Assembly (NCBI RefSeq): GCF_000181515.1
Contig: NZ_ABCG01000001.1
Location: forward strand, 496,001-560,000
Reading direction: 5' to 3'
Length of the DNA: 64,000 nt
Origin: Erythrobacter sp. SD-21
GTDB taxonomy: Bacteria; Pseudomonadota; Alphaproteobacteria; Sphingomonadales; Sphingomonadaceae
A model generated the notes under the pieces. The model made no database searches. It worked only from the letters and a program-made list of their open reading frames with translations, and had not been told where the DNA came from. The position numbers and the translations under genes are program-made. Below, piece after piece: positions 1-7,907 of this stretch; the stretch's first letter is position 1, and every line of letters begins with the position of its first letter.

Positions 1-813
1 CTGATCCGCGAAGAGCGGAAGAAGGAAGCGGGTGATCCCATCGCTCTCGTGGCCGCGCGGCTTGCTAGCGATGTCCGCTGCCTCGCCTTCGACGAAATGG
101 TGGTCAACAATACCGCCGACGCGGCGATCATGGCGCGCCTGTTCACGGCGCTGATCTGCGACGAAGGCGTAAGCGTCGTGACCACCAGCAACCGGCCCCC
201 GTCCGATCTCTACAAGGACGGCCTCAACCGCTCGCTCTTCCTGCCGTTCATCGATCTCATCCAGGCCGAACTCGATGGGATGCCGCTGAACGGCCCGACC
301 GATTACCGGCTCGACCGTCTGGGCGATCTCGACACCTGGCACACGCCACTGGGTGATCCAGCAACTGCCCAAGTGCGCGAGGCCTTCTTCCGGCTGACCG
401 ACTACAAGCCCGAGGACGCCGAGCACGTCCCTAGCGGCGAAATCGATCTCGGCGGCGGACGGACGCTCCACGTCCCCAAGAGCCTCAAGGGGGTCGGAGT
501 CTTCAGCTTCAAGCGCTTGTGCGGCGAGAACCGCGGCGCGGCGGATTACCTCGCCCTCGCCCACGCCTATCACACGGTGATCGTGGTCGGCATTCCGCGC
601 CTGTCGCCGGAAAACCGCAACGAGGCAATACGCTTCACCAAGCTGGTCGATGCGCTGTACGAAAACAACGTGAAGCTCTTCGCCACGGCGGCGGCCGAGC
701 CCGAAGACCTCTACACCGCAGGCGACGGCGCTTTCGAGTTCGAGCGCACTGTCAGCCGCCTCAAGGAAATGCAAAGCGCCGATTACATGGCGCGCGGCCA
801 CGGGTTCGCCTGA
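1..813 (+). CDS. zapE: Cell division protein ZapE (AFG1-like ATPase), 5' end outside window
   Basis: This is the C-terminal 270 residues of an AFG1/ZapE-type AAA+ ATPase; the frame is open from base 1, so the start lies outside the window. The Walker B strand CLAFDE sits at about residues 27-32 of the visible part. It is followed by MVVNNTADA and the sensor-1 region TTSNRPPSDLYKDGLNR, both typical of ZapE. The Walker A loop would be in the missing part. In Gammaproteobacteria ZapE associates with the Z-ring under stress, and the mitochondrial relative AFG1 handles membrane proteins. It ends 6 bases before the convergent ATPase gene. Family assignment is firm; the cellular role here is inferred from homologues. 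Confidence 0.9.
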   Translation: MIREERKKEAGDPIALVAARLASDVRCLAFDEMVVNNTADAAIMARLFTALICDEGVSVVTTSNRPPSDLYKDGLNRSLFLPFIDLIQAELDGMPLNGPTDYRLDRLGDLDTWHTPLGDPATAQVREAFFRLTDYKPEDAEHVPSGEIDLGGGRTLHVPKSLKGVGVFSFKRLCGENRGAADYLALAHAYHTVIVVGIPRLSPENRNEAIRFTKLVDALYENNVKLFATAAAEPEDLYTAGDGAFEFERTVSRLKEMQSADYMARGHGFA

Positions 814-819
814 GAAACG

Positions 820-2031
820 TCAGGCGGCGTTGCGCGTGGCGCTGCTCTCGAAATAGTCGATCATCATCGTCAGCACGTGGCGCAGCGAGCGTTCCTGCTC
901 ATCGAGCCGGGTTTCGATTGCCGCAAGGCGCGCGTCGTGGCTGCCATCGGAAGGCTCGGCAGGCGGCGTATCACGAAGCTGTGCGACTTCTCGTCGGAGC
1001 GAAGCGATGACCTTGTCGCGCTGGGCGAAGGCTTCCTCAATCGCGGAAATCTGCGCGTCGAGAAGGGCGTTGCCCTCGTCCTGCCCCGGCCTATCGTCCC
1101 ACTCCTGATAGCCTTCCACTTCGGGAGCCGGATTGTCCTCGACCGGAGCTGTCGGCATGGGCTGGAGGCCGGATTTCTCGGACCGGGGCGTGTATTCGCT
1201 CATCGGGGCCTCCTCGGGTGCCTTGCCATTGATCTCGTCGATGACCGCAGCAACGAAAGCGTCATCGATCACCTCGCGCTCTTCCCCCGCACCCTTCATC
1301 AGCACGCGCGACATGATGCGGTTGACGAGGCGCGGAATACCGCGGCTTTCGCGCTGGATACGCTCCCAGATCGCGTCCTCGAACCGGGGCCGGAACTTGT
1401 AACCGACATGTTCGAGCCGGTGAATCACATAAGGCTCGATTTCTTCGGGCTGCATCGCATCGAGATGATGCGCCGCGATCACGCGCTGGCGCAATTGTTC
1501 GAGCTGGTCCCATTCGGACAGCAGCTGCTTGAACTCCGGCTGGCCGAGCAGAAGCATCTGCAACAGCGGCTGCGCGCCCAGATGGAAGTTCGACAACATC
1601 CGCAGTTCTTCGAGCGCGCCGACGGTGAGGTTCTGCGCCTCGTCCACCACGAGCAGCACCTTGCGCCCCGCGCGCGCTTCGTCCTGCAGGAAATTCTCGA
1701 TTTTCGAGAGCGCCCCGGCCTTGTCCGCGTGATCGACCTCCAGGCCGAAGCTGTGCGCGGCCATGGCGATCATTTCCTCGCTGCCGAGCGCGCTGGTAAC
1801 GACTTCGCCCACGGTGACGCTGTTCCAGTCGAGCCGGTTGCGCAAATGGCCCACCAGCGTGGACTTGCCCGCCCCGACCTCGCCAGTGATGACGATGAAG
1901 CCCTCGCCCTGCTGAAGGCCAAAGCTGAGATAGCTCAGCGCCTTCTTGTGCGTGACGCTCTCGAAATAGAACGAGGGATCCGGCGTAAGCTGGAAGGGCC
2001 GCTCGCTAAATCCGTAGAAATCCTCGTACAT
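820..2031 (-). CDS. XrtA/PEP-CTERM system-associated ATPase (ExeA-like)
   Basis: A 403-residue AAA ATPase of the ExeA/general secretion A type, in the subfamily that accompanies exosortase A (PEP-CTERM) loci. The N-terminus MYEDFYGFSERPFQLTPDP is the family signature. Walker A is GEVGAGKS (about residues 50-57) and Walker B is LLVVDE (126-131). After the ATPase core (to about 265) comes an acidic, proline-rich linker, then a predicted coiled coil (about 325-360 and 370-395). The ATG follows a GAAGG ribosome-binding site. It is the last gene of a leftward run after the ligase and decarboxylase, all members of the exosortase A-associated set. Its exact role in EPS or protein export is not established. 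Confidence 0.85.
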   Translation of the reverse strand: MYEDFYGFSERPFQLTPDPSFYFESVTHKKALSYLSFGLQQGEGFIVITGEVGAGKSTLVGHLRNRLDWNSVTVGEVVTSALGSEEMIAMAAHSFGLEVDHADKAGALSKIENFLQDEARAGRKVLLVVDEAQNLTVGALEELRMLSNFHLGAQPLLQMLLLGQPEFKQLLSEWDQLEQLRQRVIAAHHLDAMQPEEIEPYVIHRLEHVGYKFRPRFEDAIWERIQRESRGIPRLVNRIMSRVLMKGAGEEREVIDDAFVAAVIDEINGKAPEEAPMSEYTPRSEKSGLQPMPTAPVEDNPAPEVEGYQEWDDRPGQDEGNALLDAQISAIEEAFAQRDKVIASLRREVAQLRDTPPAEPSDGSHDARLAAIETRLDEQERSLRHVLTMMIDYFESSATRNAA

Positions 2032-2106
2032 CGACTGCCTTCGACCAAACTTTCGTATGCGCGCAATCCCTACAGGGTAAATATGGTTAAATGGTTGATA
2101 GGTGCC

Positions 2107-3333
2107 TCAAACCAGCATTTCTTCCGCCGGCCCCTGCCCGAGAAAGGCGCTGGGCGAGGCGCTGGCGCCATAGGCACCGGCGCAGAACACGGCGACGAGA
2201 TCGCCCACCTCGGCGCGCGGCAACTGCGCCTTGTCGGCGAGCCTGTCGAGCGGGGTGCACAGGCAGCCGACGACATTGGCCACCTCGCTCGGCTCGGCAT
2301 CGAAACGCGAGGCGATGGCGAGCGGGTAATTGCGCCGCACGACCGTGCCGAAATTGCCCGAGGCTGCGAGCTGGTGGTGAAGACCGCCATCCGTGACGAG
2401 ATAGGTCTCGCCGTGGCTTTCCTTCCGGTCGAGGATACGAGTGAGGTAGACACCCGCTTCGCCGACGATGTAGCGGCCAAGTTCGATGAAGAGCTCAGCG
2501 CCCGCGAGCGTGTCGGGGAGGTTCGCAAACCGCTCCTCCAGCGCCGCGCCGACCCGCTCGATGTCGAGCGGGGTATCCCCGTTGAAGTAGGGAATGCCGT
2601 AGCCGCCGCCCATGTTGAGCTTGGGCAGGTCCAGTCCGGCCTCGCTGGCAATCCGGTGGGCGAGATCGAGCGTGCTTGCCTGCGTCTCGATCACCGCGTC
2701 GGCGTCCAGCGCCTGGCTGCCGGGGAAGATATGGAGCCCGCGAAACTCGCACCCTGCACCAATGATTTCCCTGGCCAGCGCAGGCACGCGCTCGGCATCG
2801 ACGCCAAAGGGCTTGGCGCCCCCGCCCATCTTCATGCCCGATCCCTTGAGCTCGAAATCGGGGTTCACGCGGATGGCGAGGCGCGGTGTGACACCCAGCT
2901 TTTCACCGATCGCGAGCGCACGGCGGGCCTCGTTCTCGCTTTCGAGATTGAGCGTCACGCCCGCGCGGATCGCCGCTTCGAGTTCCGCGTCGCGCTTGCC
3001 GGGCCCGGCGAAGCTGACCCGCGCGCCAGCGACACCCGCCGTCTCGACCATCGCCAGTTCCCCGCCCGAGGCAATGTCCAGCCCGTCGACCAGTCTGGCC
3101 AGATGCTCCAGCAGCGGCGCGAAACTGTTCGCCTTGATCGCGTAGTTGATCCGCAAACGGTTGGGCATGGCGGCCCGAAGCCGCGCAACGCGCTCGTCGA
3201 TCATCGTCTGCGAATAGACGAACAGCGGCGTGCGACGTGCTTCAGCGGCAAGATCGCTGGCCTTGCGGCCCGAAATCGCCAGTTCGCCGTCGATCGCTTC
3301 GAACCCGGCGGGAATGGGGCCGAGCGGCTTCAC
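2107..3333 (-). CDS. PLP-dependent decarboxylase, exosortase A-associated
   Basis: A 408-residue fold-type III PLP enzyme of the ornithine/diaminopimelate decarboxylase superfamily, matching the exosortase A-associated decarboxylase family. The PLP lysine is in YAIKANSF (Lys67). Further motifs are ASGGE (about 96-100), HIFPGSQ and GGGYGIPYF. The near-C-terminal GCLCTPLDRLAD carries the Cys that in relatives contributes to the neighbouring active site. I chose the GTG at 3333 because it overlaps the ligase stop as GTGA and the protein then begins right at the domain. The open frame extends further upstream, but only as a shadow of the ligase gene. The substrate is unknown; context suggests it modifies a carrier-bound or EPS-related amino acid. 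Confidence 0.85.
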   Translation of the reverse strand: MKPLGPIPAGFEAIDGELAISGRKASDLAAEARRTPLFVYSQTMIDERVARLRAAMPNRLRINYAIKANSFAPLLEHLARLVDGLDIASGGELAMVETAGVAGARVSFAGPGKRDAELEAAIRAGVTLNLESENEARRALAIGEKLGVTPRLAIRVNPDFELKGSGMKMGGGAKPFGVDAERVPALAREIIGAGCEFRGLHIFPGSQALDADAVIETQASTLDLAHRIASEAGLDLPKLNMGGGYGIPYFNGDTPLDIERVGAALEERFANLPDTLAGAELFIELGRYIVGEAGVYLTRILDRKESHGETYLVTDGGLHHQLAASGNFGTVVRRNYPLAIASRFDAEPSEVANVVGCLCTPLDRLADKAQLPRAEVGDLVAVFCAGAYGASASPSAFLGQGPAEEMLV

Positions 3334-4859
3334 GCGCCGATCTCCGCCGCGAGCGCCGTGCGGTCGATCTTGCCATTGGGATTGAGCGGCATCGCCTCGC
3401 GCCAGTGGATCACCTGGGGTTGCATGAAATTGGGAAGTTCCTTTGCAATTTGCCGGGCCAGCAAGTCGGCCCTCGCGCCCTCGTCGCCGCGCACGACGAG
3501 GTGGATCGCATGACCCAGGCGCGTGTCGGGGACACCCAGCGCGACTGCTTCGGCCACGAGACCCGTCGCCAGCGCAGCGCTTTCGATCTCCTGCGGGCTG
3601 ATGCGATTGCCCGAGGACTTGATCATCGCATCGCGGCGGCCGACGAAATAGAGCAAGCCCTTCTCGTCGCGTTTCACCCGGTCGCCAGACCATACTGCCG
3701 TGCCGCCATAGGTCGAGGCAGCGGGCGCCGGCCGAAATCGTTCAAGGGTCCTAGCAGGGTCGTTCCAGTAACCTTGTGCAACAAGCGGTCCGCAATGGAC
3801 AAGTTCGCCCTCCTCTCCGGCCTCGCACACATTGCCAGCTTCGTCGATTACGAGGATTTCGGCGAAGGGTATCGCGCGCCCCATCGAAGTGGGATGCTCC
3901 GCCACAAGGTCGGGATCGAGATAGGTCGACCGGAACGCCTCGGTAAGCCCATACATCGGAAAGATCTTTTTATTCGGTAGTTTATCCCGCAAATCTGAGA
4001 TAATTTCCACGGTCAACGCGCCGCCGCTGTTGGTCACTCGCCGCAAGGACGTCACCGCCTCTTCAGGCCACTTCACCTCGCCCAGTTGCACCCAGAGTGG
4101 CGAAACCGCCGCCAGCGTCGTCACTGCGTGCCTGGCGCAGGCTTTCGCGACATCGCGCGGGAAGAGATAGTCAAGCGGCACTACGCTGCCGCCCGCGTAC
4201 CAGGTCGAAAGCAACTGGCTCTGGCCGTAATCGAAGCTGAGCGGCAAGACCGCGAGCGTCACGTCATCGGCCGCCAGCCCAAGGTAATGCGCCACCGAAA
4301 CCGCGCCGAGCCACATGTTGGCATGGCTCAGCATCACGCCCTTGGGCTTGCCGGTCGAGCCGCTGGTGTAGAGGATCGCGGCAAGCTTCTCGGGATCGCG
4401 TTCAGAGAGTGGGAGCATGGCGTCAACGCGTTCTGCCTCCTGCCACGCATCCTCTTCGGACATCGGCGCGCATCCTGCAGGAGTATCCGGATCTTCCAGC
4501 GACTTGAGCCGCGCAGCGGTCGCAATGAGCACGCTCGCCCCGCTGTCCGATAGGATGTGCGCGACCTGCGCCCGTTTCAGCAACGGATTGATCGGCACAT
4601 GCACCATTCCCGCCCGCGCCGCCGCCAGCGGGAGCAGGCAGGTCAATTCTCCCTTCGCCGCCCAACTCGCGATCCGGTCCCCGGCATTCCAGCGGCTCGC
4701 CAGCCATCCGGCAAGCAGCGCCACGCGCGCGGCAAGATCGCCATGCGTAAGGGTCCGCTCTTTCAGGACCAGAGCGGGCGCATTGCGCGGCCCACGCTCG
4801 GCAAGATGGTCGAGCGGGTGCGGAACGGGATCGAGCGCGGGGTGGTCAGATGCGGCCAT
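3330..4859 (-). CDS. Acyl-CoA ligase (AMP-forming), exosortase A-associated
   Basis: A 509-residue member of the ANL adenylating family. The P-loop YTSGSTGKPKG lies at about residues 164-174, MYGLTEAFRS is the A5 motif, WSGDRVKRDEKGLLYFVGR is the A7/A8 hinge region, and the C-terminal NPNGKIDRTAL carries the catalytic lysine. It most resembles the exosortase A-associated ligases, which adenylate a carboxylate and probably load it on the neighbouring acyl carrier protein. It is translationally coupled to the decarboxylase (GTGA overlap) and divergent from the carrier protein across about 125 bases. The substrate is not evident from sequence. Confidence 0.87.
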   Translation of the reverse strand: MAASDHPALDPVPHPLDHLAERGPRNAPALVLKERTLTHGDLAARVALLAGWLASRWNAGDRIASWAAKGELTCLLPLAAARAGMVHVPINPLLKRAQVAHILSDSGASVLIATAARLKSLEDPDTPAGCAPMSEEDAWQEAERVDAMLPLSERDPEKLAAILYTSGSTGKPKGVMLSHANMWLGAVSVAHYLGLAADDVTLAVLPLSFDYGQSQLLSTWYAGGSVVPLDYLFPRDVAKACARHAVTTLAAVSPLWVQLGEVKWPEEAVTSLRRVTNSGGALTVEIISDLRDKLPNKKIFPMYGLTEAFRSTYLDPDLVAEHPTSMGRAIPFAEILVIDEAGNVCEAGEEGELVHCGPLVAQGYWNDPARTLERFRPAPAASTYGGTAVWSGDRVKRDEKGLLYFVGRRDAMIKSSGNRISPQEIESAALATGLVAEAVALGVPDTRLGHAIHLVVRGDEGARADLLARQIAKELPNFMQPQVIHWREAMPLNPNGKIDRTALAAEIGA

Positions 4860-4984
4860 TGTCGCCCGCTATCCCTTTAACGCGCATCCAGCGCAAGAGG
4901 CGCCGCACCCTGCCGCCTTGCACGCCCTCCCCTGCGCCGCTAAGGGCAGGCCCGCCTTTGAGCTACGGGAAAACAGCCATCAGG

Positions 4985-5287
4985 ATGACCTGCGAGACCG
5001 TCACTGCCGAACCCACCGGCCCAAGCCGCAGCGCGATCGACGAGCGCCTGCGCGCGATCCTTGTCGACGTGCTTTCTCTGGACGCGGAGCGGGTGGAGGA
5101 ATTTGACGCGGAAACCGGCCTTTTCGGCCATCTTCCGGAACTCGACAGCATGGCCGTCGCCACGCTCTTCACCGAGATGGAAGATCGCCTCGGCATCGTT
5201 ATCGAGGACGAGGACGTCGATGGCGAAATGCTCGAAACCTATGGCGGGCTGCTGGCCTTCGCCGAAGCGAAATGCGTCGAAGCCTGA
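4985..5287 (+). CDS. Acyl carrier protein, exosortase A-associated
   Basis: A 100-residue acidic acyl carrier protein. The phosphopantetheine attachment site is the DSM motif in LPELDSMAVATL (Ser55), preceded by GLFGH. The chosen ATG gives a normal-length carrier; the longer open frame upstream would add 45 basic, proline-rich residues that run over the divergent promoter region. It is divergent from the ligase and decarboxylase with which carriers of this type co-occur, so it is likely the ligase's acceptor. The shared 125-base intergenic region must hold both promoters, but I could not pick convincing -35/-10 boxes. Its stop is 3 bases from the convergent methyltransferase stop. Confidence 0.85.
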   Translation: MTCETVTAEPTGPSRSAIDERLRAILVDVLSLDAERVEEFDAETGLFGHLPELDSMAVATLFTEMEDRLGIVIEDEDVDGEMLETYGGLLAFAEAKCVEA

Positions 5288-5290
5288 GGC

Positions 5291-6484
5291 CTAACGCGTG
5301 AAATAGCTGGTCAGCTCGACATGGGTCGACCAGCGGAACTGCCCCACCGGCCGCAGCTTTTCCAGCCGGAACCCCGCATCCACGAGCGTCTTTACATCGC
5401 GCGCCCAGCTCGACGGATTGCAGCTGACATAGACGACGCGGGAAGCCGTACTCTGCGCAATCTGCGCCACTTGTTCGCGTGCCCCCGCGCGTGGAGGATC
5501 GAGCACGATTGCGCCGAAGCGCGATACTTCCTCCGCCGTGAGGGGATTGCGGAACAGGTCGCGGTGCATTGCATGGACCGGAACGCCGCGCATATTGGCC
5601 GCCGTCTTGCAGGCGAGATGCGCATCGCGCGCCGCCTCGACCGCCAGCACCTTGGCAGGGTCGGATAGCGCGAAGGCAAAGGTGCCTAGGCCCGCGAACA
5701 AATCGGCCACAGTTCGCGCATCACCGACGAACTCTGCCGTGTCGGACACCAGCACCTGCTCGCCGTCGCGGGTCGGTTGCCGGAACGAGTTCTGCGGTAA
5801 GCCCACGGGAATCGACCCGAGAGTGATCGTGACCGGCTCGGGCTCCCACACCGTTTCCGCGCCATAGCCCTGATCGAGCGCGAGGCGGGCAAGCCCATGA
5901 TCGCGCGCGAAATCGAGCAGCGCCTCGGTTGCGGCGAGACCTTCGGCGGTGAAGCCCTTAAGCTGGCAATCCACGCCTTGATCCGCCAACGTCAGCGAGA
6001 TGTCGATGGGTCGCCTGCCCGAATGCTTGGCTATGAGATTACGCAGGGGCGAAACCAGCGCAAAGAGCTCGGGCGCGAGGATATGGCATTCGCGCATATC
6101 GACCACGCGAGTGCTGCGCGCTTCGCGGAAGCCGATGACCGCGCTTTTTCCGGCCTTCAACGCGTGCAACGTCGCGCGGCGGCGCGTGCATGGCGGGGAC
6201 AGGTGCGTGAGGAGGACTTCGCCCACGTTAAGCTCCTGCGCTTCGGCGGCGAAGGCGACGCGCTCGGTCACGAACTGGCGTAGCGCTGCCTCATCGGCCT
6301 GCTGCAACTGGCACCCGCCACAGGTTCCGAAGTGGCGACAGGGCGGTTCGACATGGTGCGGACCGGGAAGGATAGTCTCGTCTTCGCGCACCGTGTCCCC
6401 GGTAACGGCTCCGGATACATGGCGGCCATTCTCGGTGACGCCATCGCCCTTGGCGGCGATCCGCAGGATGGTCTCTTCACTCAC
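5291..6484 (-). CDS. 23S rRNA (uracil-5-)-methyltransferase, RlmD/RumA family
   Basis: A 397-residue SAM-dependent RNA m5U methyltransferase. An N-terminal TRAM-like region is followed by the Fe-S cysteine cluster CRHFGTCGGC (Cys49, 55, 58), the SAM-binding LFAGLGTFAFAL, DPPRAGA, and the catalytic CNPSSWARD. The C-terminus FRWSTHVELTSYF is characteristic of the family. The start is a GTG at 6484 that overlaps the upstream nnr stop (GTGA), so the two genes are coupled; upstream open-frame sequence belongs to nnr. Alphaproteobacteria often carry a single protein of this family, so whether it acts on U747, U1939 or tRNA cannot be told from sequence. Confidence 0.88.
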   Translation of the reverse strand: MSEETILRIAAKGDGVTENGRHVSGAVTGDTVREDETILPGPHHVEPPCRHFGTCGGCQLQQADEAALRQFVTERVAFAAEAQELNVGEVLLTHLSPPCTRRRATLHALKAGKSAVIGFREARSTRVVDMRECHILAPELFALVSPLRNLIAKHSGRRPIDISLTLADQGVDCQLKGFTAEGLAATEALLDFARDHGLARLALDQGYGAETVWEPEPVTITLGSIPVGLPQNSFRQPTRDGEQVLVSDTAEFVGDARTVADLFAGLGTFAFALSDPAKVLAVEAARDAHLACKTAANMRGVPVHAMHRDLFRNPLTAEEVSRFGAIVLDPPRAGAREQVAQIAQSTASRVVYVSCNPSSWARDVKTLVDAGFRLEKLRPVGQFRWSTHVELTSYFTR

Positions 6485-7869
6485 AGAAAGCTCCCCAAGG
6501 CGTTGTCGACTGTGCGACCCAGCTTTCCGGCTGTGAAGGCAGGACCAGCGAGGCGCGCAGATTCGTGATGGATCCACACGGCCTCTTCGAGCGATTGCTG
6601 CACATCGCCCAGAACGGCGAGGCGCGCAGCGGCAATGCCCGCCAGGACATCGCCCGTGCCGGCAACGGAAAGCCAGCTCGATCCGCGTTCGAAGAAACGC
6701 ACTCCATCGGGTCCGGCAAGAAGGGTGTCCGGCCCCTTCGCAAGCACGGTTATGCCCGTCCTCGAATGCAGGGCGTCGGCTCGGTCGAATTTGCTGGCAG
6801 CGTCGATCCCGAAGGCCTCGCACAGCTTGGCCAGTTCGCCTTCGTGCGGCGTTACGCCTATCCTAGCCGTGTCGCAGCCTGCAACCCGCGCAGGATCGAG
6901 GAGATGGAGCGCGTCGGCGTCTAGGATCGCGGGCCGCCCTGCCTCAAGCGCGGTGCCGAGCGCGTCGCGCGCTTCAGGGTTCCGCCCCAGTCCGGGTCCG
7001 ACGAGGATGGCCGACAGGCGATCGTCGAAAAGGGTTTCTTTCGTCGCAGCGCTCTCGATGACAAGTTCGGCTGGCGCGTCGGGATGCGAATGATTGCTCA
7101 GCAGCTTCACATACCCTGCCCCGCTGCGCATCGCAGCCTCGGCCGCGAGCAGCGGCGCGCCGGGCATATCCCCAGCGACAATAGCGAGGAGACCACGGCG
7201 ATATTTGTGGGCATCCGCAAGAGGGGCCGAAATGCAGGGCGCTTTGCTTAGGCGCGGAGCATCGGCGGGAAGGTCCAGCCCGATGTCGACCACGCGCTTT
7301 ACGCCCATGGTGGCCATGACCGGCATGGTGAAATGCGCCCTTTTCCAGCCTCCCAAAGCCAGCGTCAGATCGTACTCGACCACAGAACCGAGCCGCTCGC
7401 CCGTATCGCTGGCGACGCTGCTCGGCACATCGACAGCTATCTTGTAGCCGGTAGCGTCCTGAAGTACTTTGAGCAGCTGGGCAAACTCGCCGGTCACCTC
7501 GCGGGTGAGGCCGTAACCGAAGAGACAGTCGACATAGACGTGGTCGTGCGGCAGGCCCTCGGTCGAGACTTCACCCTTGTAGGCGTTCCGCGCTGTCCGC
7601 GCGGTGTCCGTGCGCGGTTCCTTGGGGGCGACGACATGCACCAAGTTGCCGCGGCGCCTCAGGCTCTCAGCAATTACATAGCCATCGCCGCCATTATTGC
7701 CGGGGCCGCAGAGCACGCAGACATCGCGTCCACCCGCCATGCGCGCGACCCACTGTGCCGCGCCCTCGCCGGCGCGCTGCATCAGCTCCCACTCAGAGGT
7801 TCCGGCAGACATTGCAGCCTGCTCGGCAGCGCGCATCTGGTCGACGGTGAGGACAGCGGTCGGAGGCAT
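6481..7869 (-). CDS. nnr: Bifunctional NAD(P)H-hydrate repair enzyme (epimerase/dehydratase)
   Basis: A 462-residue fusion of the YjeF-N NAD(P)HX epimerase (about residues 1-210, with GPGNNGGDGYVIAESL) and the C-terminal ADP-dependent NAD(P)HX dehydratase (about 220-460, with GPGLGRN and AGTGDVLAGI). It repairs hydrated NADH/NADPH formed by heat or by glyceraldehyde-3-phosphate dehydrogenase. Both domains look complete. It begins 38 bases downstream of ilvD on the same strand and is coupled by overlap to the RNA methyltransferase, so the three genes may be one transcript. Confidence 0.93.
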   Translation of the reverse strand: MPPTAVLTVDQMRAAEQAAMSAGTSEWELMQRAGEGAAQWVARMAGGRDVCVLCGPGNNGGDGYVIAESLRRRGNLVHVVAPKEPRTDTARTARNAYKGEVSTEGLPHDHVYVDCLFGYGLTREVTGEFAQLLKVLQDATGYKIAVDVPSSVASDTGERLGSVVEYDLTLALGGWKRAHFTMPVMATMGVKRVVDIGLDLPADAPRLSKAPCISAPLADAHKYRRGLLAIVAGDMPGAPLLAAEAAMRSGAGYVKLLSNHSHPDAPAELVIESAATKETLFDDRLSAILVGPGLGRNPEARDALGTALEAGRPAILDADALHLLDPARVAGCDTARIGVTPHEGELAKLCEAFGIDAASKFDRADALHSRTGITVLAKGPDTLLAGPDGVRFFERGSSWLSVAGTGDVLAGIAAARLAVLGDVQQSLEEAVWIHHESARLAGPAFTAGKLGRTVDNALGSFL

Positions 7870-7907
7870 GCGCGGCGGCTGCCACGCAATGCCGCGCGGG
7901 GCAAGCT

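Noticed and set aside
877-3513. Very long open frame (878 codons) on the plus strand
   Set aside because: It is antisense to the ATPase and decarboxylase genes, is rich in Arg/Ala/Pro/His as expected of high-GC antisense frames, and shows no family motifs.
4860-4984. Divergent promoters between the ligase and the acyl carrier protein genes
   Set aside because: Their presence is expected, but I could not identify -35/-10 elements convincingly on either strand.
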